Positions 42,262-49,320 of a stretch of DNA of 64,000 bases are shown in pieces. The translations under genes were made by a program, and so were the position numbers. The stretch is from Bremerella alba (GTDB taxonomy: Bacteria > Planctomycetota > Planctomycetia > Pirellulales > Pirellulaceae): assembly GCF_013618625.1 (NCBI RefSeq), contig NZ_JABRWO010000012.1, forward strand, positions 124,001-188,000, written 5' to 3'. The stretch's first letter is position 1. Every line of letters begins with the position of its first letter. The notes beneath the pieces are model-generated. The model worked only from the letters and a program-made list of their open reading frames with translations, was not told where the DNA came from and did no database searches.

Positions 42262-44709
42262 ATGTCTCGATTTCAGTCGCTCGCGTTGGGTCTGCTATTA
42301 TTGCTGGGACTTGCGGGTATTCTTTGCGCCGAGAAGCCCAAGGTCCTCGATCCGCGTCTTAAGCTGGAACTGATTGCCGAGCAGCCTGAGATCGTCACTC
42401 CGATTGGCATCACCTTCGACCAGCACGGCGACCTGCTAGTGATTGAGTCGCACACGCATCATCGGCAGCCGGACTACCAAGGCCCTCCGAAAGACCGCAT
42501 TCGCCGCTTTGCCGATACCAACGGCGACGGTAAGCTCGACACGTGGAGCACGTTCTACGAAGGAACCGAGTCCACGATGAGCATACTTTCCGCACAGGAT
42601 GGTTCGCTCTATGTCGCCACACGGATGGAAGTTTTTCGGCTGCGCGATACCAACGACGACCAGGTCGCTGACAAGCGGGAAGAGATTGCTCATCTAGAGA
42701 CAGCCGGGCGATATCCACACAACGGGCTGGCCGGGCTGACCATCGGTCCCGACGGCTTGCTTTACTTCGGGCTGGGTGAAAACCTGGGCGAGCCGTACAC
42801 GCTGGTCGGCAGCGACGGCACTAAGCTTTCCGGGGGCGGCGAAGGAGGTACTATCTATCACTGCAACCTCGACGGTAGCGATCTGCAGTTGATGGCGACC
42901 GGCGTGTGGAACCCGTTCGGGATGGTCTTCGATCCGGCCGGGCGTTTGTACATGGTCGACAACGATCCCGATAGCCGTCCTCCGTGCCGCCTGCTGCATA
43001 TCGTTCCTGGCGGCGACTATGGCTATCAATTTCGTTACGGACGAACGGGCGTTCATCCGCTGCAGGCCTGGAATGGCGAACTGCCGGGCACACTGCCGAT
43101 GGTGGCTGCTACTGGTGAGGCTCCCAGCGCCGTGGCGTGGTACCACGGCCAGTTGTGGGGCACCAGCTGGGGAGATCATCGCATCGAAACGTTTCGCCTG
43201 GGCACCAATGGCGCGAGCGTGCAGGCAACATTTCAGACCGTCGTACAGGGGGACCATAACTTTCGCCCGGTCGATTTTGCGATCGCCCCGGATGGTTCGC
43301 TTTACTTCACCGATTGGGTCGACCGTAGCTATCCCGTGCATGGCAAAGGACGTATCTGGCGGCTGACCTGGAAAGACGAACCCAAGTCAAGCCAGGCGTT
43401 ACCACTTTCCGCTGCTGAGAAGGAAGCAAGCGAACTTCGGAAGTCCCCTACCCTGTCGGCGTTTGAGTACGACGATCCTTTCCTACATCAGGCGGCCGTT
43501 TATGGCTATGCCCAGCAGAACATCGACATGCCGCGAGAGCTGTGGCAAGAGTTGCCGACCGGTGCTCAGCGGCTGGGAATCCTCGAAGCGTATCGCTGGT
43601 CTTACGATACCAAGCAGACGGATGCTCCCTTGCATCTACTTCGTGCAGCCTTGCACGATCGTGACGATCGCGTTCGCATTTATGCGATGCGGTGGATCGC
43701 CGACCTGCAGGACAAAGATTTTCTACCGCAGCTTAAAGAACGCCTTCAATCGCATACGCCCAGCGTCCGCGAATTTCCCGTGCTGCTCAGTACGATCTCG
43801 TGGCTAGAGTCTGGCAGCGTTGGTGGGCGGAACGAAATTCTCGAACAGCAGACGCTGGCCAATATCATTCGTGACGAGAACCAATCGACCGCACTGCGAA
43901 CGCTGGCTCTTAAATTAATCGATCCACGTAGTAAGCAGCTAACCGACGATACGCTGAAGGCGTTAACCCTGTCCGTCGATACCAACCTGGCCCGTCAGGC
44001 GATTCAAGTACTATACCTTCGCGGCGGTGATTTCGGAGAGAAGGTAGCAACCGACATCGCTTTGGATACGGCCCGCGATCCGCAGCTTCGTGCGATGGCG
44101 ATCGTCGGGCTGTCCGACCATGCGGACGTTCATCAAACAGCGCTTAAAAAACTTGCGGCCGATGACAACGCCATCGTTGGGCGAGAAGCCAAACGGACGC
44201 TACGCAGCGAAACGATCGCTGATCCGACATCACCGGAGAAGTTAGACCAGTGGTTGACCTCAATCGAAGGTGAAGCAGACGTCGAGGCAGGCCGCCGCAC
44301 GTTCCTTTCCTCCAAGGGTGGATACTGTATCCGCTGCCACCGGTACGACGGAAGTGGCGCGGACGTGGGCCCGGACCTCACCTACATTGGCCAGCGAATG
44401 ACGCGTAAACGCCTGCTGGAATCGATCCTTCAGCCCAGCCGAGAAATCGCGCCCATGTATATCCCTAAAGTTTTGCTGACGGACGATGGGCGACTGCACG
44501 TCGGTTACCCAATTACCGATCCTCAGGTGAACGAACAACGACTGTTCGTCGACACAGCCGGCAAACGTTTCGACCTCGACCCCGAGGCCATCGAAGAGGA
44601 ACGCGACTCGGACAAGTCGATCATGCCGGAAGGTTTTCAACAAGTTCTAACGCCAGAAGAAATGCGCGACCTGATCGGCTTTCTGATGGTAACAAGCAAC
44701 CCGAAGTAA
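42262..44709 (+). CDS. PVC-type haem-binding CxxCH protein (beta-propeller dehydrogenase fused to cytochrome c)
   Basis: An 815-residue exported protein with a signal peptide (cleavage near CAE, about residue 22). Domains: a sorbosone-dehydrogenase/NHL-like beta-propeller (about 35-380, with PIGITFDQHGDLLVIESHTHH, HNGLAGLTIGPDGLLYFGLGEN and DFAIAPDGSLYFTDWVDRSYPVHGKGRIWRLTW), HEAT-like helices (about 400-650) and a C-terminal cytochrome c domain with CIRCH at 689-693, followed by GSGADVGPDLTYIGQRMTRKRLLESILQPSREI. The arrangement is a planctomycete/verrucomicrobial hallmark; members are thought to oxidise sugars in the periplasm. ATG at 42262 gives the signal peptide directly. The ThuA-like gene is divergent. 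Confidence 0.93.
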   Translation: MSRFQSLALGLLLLLGLAGILCAEKPKVLDPRLKLELIAEQPEIVTPIGITFDQHGDLLVIESHTHHRQPDYQGPPKDRIRRFADTNGDGKLDTWSTFYEGTESTMSILSAQDGSLYVATRMEVFRLRDTNDDQVADKREEIAHLETAGRYPHNGLAGLTIGPDGLLYFGLGENLGEPYTLVGSDGTKLSGGGEGGTIYHCNLDGSDLQLMATGVWNPFGMVFDPAGRLYMVDNDPDSRPPCRLLHIVPGGDYGYQFRYGRTGVHPLQAWNGELPGTLPMVAATGEAPSAVAWYHGQLWGTSWGDHRIETFRLGTNGASVQATFQTVVQGDHNFRPVDFAIAPDGSLYFTDWVDRSYPVHGKGRIWRLTWKDEPKSSQALPLSAAEKEASELRKSPTLSAFEYDDPFLHQAAVYGYAQQNIDMPRELWQELPTGAQRLGILEAYRWSYDTKQTDAPLHLLRAALHDRDDRVRIYAMRWIADLQDKDFLPQLKERLQSHTPSVREFPVLLSTISWLESGSVGGRNEILEQQTLANIIRDENQSTALRTLALKLIDPRSKQLTDDTLKALTLSVDTNLARQAIQVLYLRGGDFGEKVATDIALDTARDPQLRAMAIVGLSDHADVHQTALKKLAADDNAIVGREAKRTLRSETIADPTSPEKLDQWLTSIEGEADVEAGRRTFLSSKGGYCIRCHRYDGSGADVGPDLTYIGQRMTRKRLLESILQPSREIAPMYIPKVLLTDDGRLHVGYPITDPQVNEQRLFVDTAGKRFDLDPEAIEEERDSDKSIMPEGFQQVLTPEEMRDLIGFLMVTSNPK

Positions 44710-44724
44710 CGTCTGGCATTCCTA

Positions 44725-44753
44725 GTCCCCTCGCCCCTCAGGGGAGAGGGGAC
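44725..44753. repeat. CCCCTC/GAGGGG hairpin after the PVC cytochrome gene
   Basis: GTCCCCTC (44725-44732) pairs with GAGGGGAC (44746-44753), and the inside can pair further (CCCCT/AGGGG). There is no T tract. It belongs with the similar hairpins at 46380-46466 and 48039-48065 and lies between converging genes. Confidence 0.6.
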
Positions 44754-44797
44754 AGAATATTGTTGAGTAAGGAGCGTTTGTTTCGGATTCGATGAGC

Positions 44798-46207
44798 TTA
44801 GTAGGCGTTCTTACGGCCAAGCACGACGAAAACGGTCTCGAATAGAATTCGCAGATCCAGCCAGATACTCCAAGTGCGGATGTACTCGTGGTCGCACTGG
44901 ACTCGACCTTCCATCTTTTCGACGGTGTCGGTTTCACCACGCCAGCCACGAACCTGGGCCAGGCCGGTGATGCCGGGCTTCACTTTGTGACGCAGCATAT
45001 AGTGATGGATCAACTTGCGGTATTGTTCGTTGTGTGCCGAAGCATGCGGCCGCGGCCCCACAAGGGACATCGTCCCGGTTAGTACATTAAACAGCTGCGG
45101 CAGTTCGTCAATTGACGACTTACGCAGAAAGCCGCCGATCGATGTCAGTCGGCTATCGTTCTTTTGGGCCTGCTTCACACTGGGTCCATCTTCGCACACC
45201 GTCATGCTGCGGAACTTCCAGACTAAAATCTCTTGCCCGTCCAGGCCGTAGCGTCGCTGCCGAAAAAAGACGGGGCCTTGGGAAGTCAGCTTCACCGCCA
45301 GGGCCACCAGCATCATCGGTATGGCCAGTAGCAACAAGGCCAGCGAAGCCAAGAGGATGTCGCTGACCCGCTTCAAAATCCCGTCGACACCCAGCAGTGG
45401 GTTCTCGTAAACGCTGACCACCGGTAGGCCGCGAATATCAGACCAGCGCGAGTGCAAAATCTCGAACACGAAAAAGTCGGGCACGATATAAACCGAAGCG
45501 GTCGTGTCTCCTAAATGATTCAGCACGTTACGAATACGTGATTCAGCTCGCATCGGGAAGGTGATGTATACCCGATGCACGTCACCGCATTTGGCGGCTT
45601 CGACCAGGTCGTTCAGGTTACCGATGCACGTTCCCAGGCTCTCAGGGATTTGCGGCAAGCGATCGCTGGGACGGTCGTCGTAAAACCCGGCGACTCGCAT
45701 CCCCAGGTCAGGCGTATCTTTAATGTTCTGAGCAAGTTGAATGCTGAGTTCGTTCACGCCGACGATCGCTACGCCGTGTTGGTTCATTCCATTGGCAAGC
45801 ATCCAACGAAGAACCGTGCGGATAATCATACGGGAAATGGTGAGCAGCAGCGGCGAGATCAAAAACCACGACACGAGCGTGTAGCGATTGAAAGGGTGAT
45901 CGTAGCGGAAGATGGTGGCGATTAGGACCAATAGACCCAGCGATAGGGCCCAGGTCATTGCCCCGCACCAGATTTCTCGTTCAGTGGAAACTCCTCGCCA
46001 GTTGCGATAAACGCCGGTGAACTCGGCCACGACGTAATAGATTGCCAGTGCGGCAGCCACGGCCAACTGATGGTCACCCACGGGAGTTCCACCAGACCCC
46101 ATGACAGCTAAGATCATCCCCATGATGATCGCGACAGCGTCCGCCACGCGGTAGAGCCCGTCGAGGATGGTCGATTTATGCTGGATTTGCCGAAGTGGAT
46201 TACTCAT
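44798..46207 (-). CDS. Undecaprenyl-phosphate sugar phosphotransferase (WcaJ-type)
   Basis: A 469-residue membrane enzyme that moves a sugar-phosphate from a nucleotide sugar to undecaprenyl phosphate, starting an exopolysaccharide repeat unit. Four or five N-terminal helices are followed by a CoA-binding-like region (NGMNQHGVAIVGVNELSIQLA), one more helix (LLASLALLLLAIPMMLVALAVKL) and the catalytic bacterial sugar transferase domain: PVFFRQRRYGLDGQEILVWKFRSM, GGFLRKSSIDELPQLFNVLTGTMSLVGPRPHA and PGITGLAQVRGWRG. The catalytic Asp-Glu and Arg-Pro-Arg motifs are intact. The sugar (glucose or galactose) cannot be told. It is flanked by GC-rich hairpin repeats on both sides. Confidence 0.93.
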   Translation of the reverse strand: MSNPLRQIQHKSTILDGLYRVADAVAIIMGMILAVMGSGGTPVGDHQLAVAAALAIYYVVAEFTGVYRNWRGVSTEREIWCGAMTWALSLGLLVLIATIFRYDHPFNRYTLVSWFLISPLLLTISRMIIRTVLRWMLANGMNQHGVAIVGVNELSIQLAQNIKDTPDLGMRVAGFYDDRPSDRLPQIPESLGTCIGNLNDLVEAAKCGDVHRVYITFPMRAESRIRNVLNHLGDTTASVYIVPDFFVFEILHSRWSDIRGLPVVSVYENPLLGVDGILKRVSDILLASLALLLLAIPMMLVALAVKLTSQGPVFFRQRRYGLDGQEILVWKFRSMTVCEDGPSVKQAQKNDSRLTSIGGFLRKSSIDELPQLFNVLTGTMSLVGPRPHASAHNEQYRKLIHHYMLRHKVKPGITGLAQVRGWRGETDTVEKMEGRVQCDHEYIRTWSIWLDLRILFETVFVVLGRKNAY

Positions 46208-46510
46208 CGCGATTGCCTGACTTCAAGGCGCATGCGCCCCCTGGGTTTCGAATTCAGGCAAATATAGGTCAGCCCCCTCAGCCGGGGAAAGAAAGAGAAA
46301 CGGCGGCGTAAGATCTGACCAGGCCGCGGTACCGAAGTTGACGATTGCAACGAGTGGACGGGCAACAACCAATTCCTGCCCCCTCGGCCCTGTGGGGACA
46401 GGGTGAGGGGCAAACCGGGTACCCGCTTCCCAACCCTGACCCTAGCCCTCTCCCTTGGGAAGGGAGTGGGAACCGAAAGTGGCGTACTTGAATAGAGAGG
46501 ACTAGTAGCC
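46208..46510. repeat. Intergenic region with two GC-rich hairpins
   Basis: No gene was found in these 303 bases. Hairpin one: CCCCTC (46380-46385) and CCCTGT (46388-46393) pair with ACAGGG (46398-46403) and GAGGGG (46405-46410). Hairpin two: CTCCCTT (46450-46456) pairs with AAGGGAG (46460-46466) around GGG. They look like copies of a dispersed palindrome and sit between the AsmA-like gene's end and the WcaJ-type gene's start, so they could also serve as a transcription block. Confidence 0.6.
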
Positions 46511-47992
46511 CTACAGATCGATCGCTTCGTTCAAGTTGATTTCGATCTCCGGGGCGGCCGGATCTTGCTTGTCGCCAGGCGGTGCGTCAGGCTCTTGGGC
46601 ACGCCTGAGAAGTCGCCGGAATAGACCTTCGAGCGGGGCATCGCCGTCGTCGGCCGAGTTTCGGTCAGGTGGATTGGCTTCGCGACGCTCACGCAGTTGG
46701 TCGAGCATGCCCCCTTCGCGGTTGGCGTTTTCCATGAGCGATCCGGCCATATCGAGAATACCAGACACATCTATTTCGCCATCTTCACCCTCCAGATCAA
46801 GCTGGATGTCGTCGTTTTTAAGAAAGTCACGCAGCGTCGACTCGGCGGTTGCCATTAGCGACTGACCTAGCCGTTGTTTGTCGATGATCGGTTTCTCCAG
46901 CGTACCGACAATAGGAATCTCAATCGTCTTACCGCGAAGCGCTGACAGGAGCGGAAGCGGAAGCTCGCCGTCGCTGAATTCTTCTGTGGGATTCAGCGGA
47001 ACAGGCACCTCTGCGATCAGATTGAGCGACTTATCGAGCCCCACGAACCCGCGAGTTCGCACGCGCAGATTGCCGACTCCGAAATCGAGTCCTTCGTGAT
47101 AAACCTGCTTGTCGGCCAGTTCAAAATTGATTGTGCAATCGGAAAACACATCGACCGACGGCCCAAGCCCGATGAACTCGGTAATCTTCTGCACCAACGG
47201 CGTTCCGGTCAGTTGGGCTTTGTGAATGACTACCTGGCCTTTGCCCACCGAGCTTTGTCGATCGGCCAGGGGAACGCGAATATCCTTTAGCGAAAGCGAG
47301 ATTTCTCCCTCGATCTTCGTCACTCCGTTCACGACCGGTGCGACGAACTTGAGCATGTCGTCGCACATCTCTTCGGTCATTTGCTGACGATCCATCAGCG
47401 TGGCGTGAGGAATGAGAATCGATGGCCCCTGCTCGTCCGTACGGCCAGGACGCAACTGGGCGAGGAAGCCGATCTTCTCAAATCCCCACGGTTTGGCCGC
47501 TCCTGGTTTGGTGACCTGCACGGTGGCATCGATCAACTGCACGTCGATGGTTCGCTGCAATGCTGCTTGAACTTTCTCTTGGTCCAGAGATGGGGCCTCG
47601 CCTGGTCCGTCATTGACCAGATCGGCCTTTTCGCTGGGCAGTTCGACCAGGATCACCGGTCGCTCGATCGTTAAATTCCCCAGTTGCCGCGGCTTGGTGA
47701 TCAACTGAAAGAGCGTGACATCGTTCGCAATTCGTGGGACGTCGATGTTGTATTTGCCCATGTTTTGCTGAACGTGAAGATCTTTAATCTCCGTCGGATG
47801 AAACCAACCCACCGAGACCGTCTCAACCGATACGGCGACTTCCTTTCCATTGAACAGATGGTGCAGTAGAAAGTTGCGCACCGGGCCGTAGCTAATGACC
47901 ACCGGGGCTACCAAAACAAGAACAATCAGCAGTGCGATCGCACCGCCGGCAAGTGCGATCAGCTTACCCCAATGCTTTTGCAGAAATTTCAT
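46511..47992 (-). CDS. AsmA-like membrane-anchored protein
   Basis: A 493-residue protein with one N-terminal transmembrane helix (about residues 10-34, LIALAGGAIALLIVLVLVAPVVI) and a large periplasmic beta-rich part. The pattern RNFLLHHLFNGKEVAVSVETVSVGWFHPTEIKDLHVQ and later GNLRVRTRGFVGLDKSLNLIAEVPVPL resembles the AsmA/YhdP/TamB group, long proteins thought to carry lipids between membranes. The C-terminal 100 residues are acidic and Arg-rich, likely disordered. ATG at 47992 puts the helix directly at the N-terminus; an alternative start 54 bases upstream would add a poor leader. tpx lies upstream on the same strand. Confidence 0.78.
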   Translation of the reverse strand: MKFLQKHWGKLIALAGGAIALLIVLVLVAPVVISYGPVRNFLLHHLFNGKEVAVSVETVSVGWFHPTEIKDLHVQQNMGKYNIDVPRIANDVTLFQLITKPRQLGNLTIERPVILVELPSEKADLVNDGPGEAPSLDQEKVQAALQRTIDVQLIDATVQVTKPGAAKPWGFEKIGFLAQLRPGRTDEQGPSILIPHATLMDRQQMTEEMCDDMLKFVAPVVNGVTKIEGEISLSLKDIRVPLADRQSSVGKGQVVIHKAQLTGTPLVQKITEFIGLGPSVDVFSDCTINFELADKQVYHEGLDFGVGNLRVRTRGFVGLDKSLNLIAEVPVPLNPTEEFSDGELPLPLLSALRGKTIEIPIVGTLEKPIIDKQRLGQSLMATAESTLRDFLKNDDIQLDLEGEDGEIDVSGILDMAGSLMENANREGGMLDQLRERREANPPDRNSADDGDAPLEGLFRRLLRRAQEPDAPPGDKQDPAAPEIEINLNEAIDL

Positions 47993-48038
47993 GGCGTAGC
48001 ATCCGGAAGAGAAAGCCCAGCCCGCCGATGACGCGCGG

Positions 48039-48065
48039 CCCCTCACCCGAGCAACGAGTGAGGGG
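48039..48065. repeat. CCCCTCAC/GTGAGGGG hairpin between tpx and the AsmA-like gene
   Basis: CCCCTCAC (48039-48046) pairs perfectly with GTGAGGGG (48058-48065), loop of 11 bases, no T tract in either direction. It lies 18 bases past the tpx stop and may limit read-through into the downstream gene. Confidence 0.55.
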
Positions 48066-48082
48066 ACTGGCGATAGGTTGAC

Positions 48083-48604
48083 TTACAGGGCCGAATTCAA
48101 CGCGGCCAAAGCAGCGTCGTAGTTAGGTTCTTCGGTTACTTCATTGCAAGTTTCAGCATAGACGACCTTGCCGTCCTTATCGAGAACAAACGTGCCGCGG
48201 GCCAGCAACTTCAACTCGTCGATCAGCATACCCCAGTTGTTGCCGAAGCTACGATCTTGGTAGTCGCTGTACTGCTTGATGTTTTCGATACCTTCGGCAC
48301 CGCAGAAACGATTTTGAGCGAACGGCAGGTCCAGGCTGATCGTCAAAGCGTTGATTTTATCGCCCAGTTCGCCCAACTTTTCGTTGAACTTCTTGGTCTG
48401 CGTTTGGCAAACGCCGGTGTCCAGCGAAGGGACGACGCTCATGATGGTTGGCTTGCCCTGGACGTCGGCAACGGTGATGGCCGTCAAACCTTCAGGGCCG
48501 AAAGCATGCAGCTTGAAGTCAGGAGCGGCCTGACCGACTTGCACTTCTTCGCCGACCAGGGTCATGGGGTTGCCTTTGAACGTGATCGCAGCGGGGCGGC
48601 TCAT
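48083..48604 (-). CDS. tpx: Thiol peroxidase
   Basis: A 173-residue atypical two-cysteine peroxiredoxin that reduces hydrogen peroxide and lipid hydroperoxides with electrons from thioredoxin. The peroxidatic Cys is in VPSLDTGVCQTQT (about residue 66) with the preceding Thr; the resolving Cys is in FAQNRFCGAEGI (about residue 100). The length and the DFKLHAFGPEGL start region match the Tpx family. The location of the protein is cytoplasmic by sequence. GAGGAAG precedes the ATG. It is expected to be its own unit or to lead into the AsmA-like gene. Confidence 0.95.
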   Translation of the reverse strand: MSRPAAITFKGNPMTLVGEEVQVGQAAPDFKLHAFGPEGLTAITVADVQGKPTIMSVVPSLDTGVCQTQTKKFNEKLGELGDKINALTISLDLPFAQNRFCGAEGIENIKQYSDYQDRSFGNNWGMLIDELKLLARGTFVLDKDGKVVYAETCNEVTEEPNYDAALAALNSAL

Positions 48605-48745
48605 GGAACTTCCTCTTCAAATGAATGTTGCCGTTGGCAAATGTGGTTCGCAAACAAAGACGCATTGTGACGCGCCGCCGGGGGTGTTTGAAGAGGGCGT
48701 AGAACGAACATGCCGTGAATAAAAGCAGAATGCCAACGGGGCGGC

Positions 48746-48780
48746 GAGTTTTCAGTTTGAAGTGTTCAGTTTTCAGGAAG
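48746..48780. repeat. Dispersed TTCAGTTTTCAG element, single copy
   Basis: GAGTTTTCAGTTTGAAGTG followed by TTCAGTTTTCAGGAAG, one arm only, about 140 bases upstream of the tpx start and just outside the BON-gene terminator. It is nearly identical to the 29067-29100 copy read in reverse. Confidence 0.7.
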
Positions 48781-48805
48781 AAATCTGAGCAAGTCGGTTC
48801 GAAAT

Positions 48806-48838
48806 GAAAAATGCCACCTGACTTTCGCCTGGTGGCAT
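48806..48838 (-). terminator. Intrinsic terminator of the BON protein gene
   Basis: ATGCCACC (48811-48818) pairs with GGTGGCAT (48831-48838) around 12 bases; the leftward transcript continues into four or five U residues (48806-48811). It lies about 60 bases past the stop at 48897. Confidence 0.78.
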
Positions 48839-48896
48839 CTCACTCTATAGCAATGGATCGTTGACGACTCACCTTGGTCCAAAAAGGGTGGACCGA

Positions 48897-49115
48897 TTAA
48901 CGCCAATCGACTTCCAGTTGATTTTCGACTTCATGAACGCCATCCAAACGGCGAACGGTCTCTTGAGCCATCTGCTTATGAAAGTAGCTGCCCACGCGTC
49001 CCTTGAGCACGACGCGACCTTCGCTGTCTTCCACCTTAAGGTGACGACCAGGAAAGTGCGGGTTGGCGGACAGGGCCTGGTGAACATTACTCGCAATCGC
49101 GGTCATGTCTTGCAT
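48897..49115 (-). CDS. BON-domain protein
   Basis: A 72-residue protein consisting of one BON domain: AIASNVHQALSANPHFPGRHLKVEDSEGRVVLKGRVGSYFHKQMAQETVRRLDGVHEVENQLEV, with the conserved Gly of the GRV turn. BON domains bind phospholipid or glycan surfaces, but most members have a signal peptide and this one does not, so it may act in the cytoplasm. The start could be ATG at 49115 or the adjoining GTG at 49118; GAGG lies upstream. It has its own terminator; alaS lies upstream on the same strand after 205 bases. Confidence 0.88.
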   Translation of the reverse strand: MQDMTAIASNVHQALSANPHFPGRHLKVEDSEGRVVLKGRVGSYFHKQMAQETVRRLDGVHEVENQLEVDWR

Positions 49116-49320
49116 CACGGGTGCCTCACGAAAGGTCTGAGATCGGGGGAATTAGCGGCTGAGTGCTATCACTGCTATCGGAAGCCCAAGAGGCAAACCT
49201 CAACGAATTTTCCGCCGGCGATGCCAAGCCAGCCGAAACACTGCGGTTTGTTTGGATTGCAACGATTGCTAGACCGACTTCTGATCTCGTCCCTTAATAC
49301 GTAAAGCACGTCGGCACTGT

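Noticed and set aside
48605-48896. A small gene between tpx and the BON gene
   Set aside because: The space is accounted for by the tpx leader, a dispersed repeat and the BON terminator; no frame with a ribosome-binding site was found.
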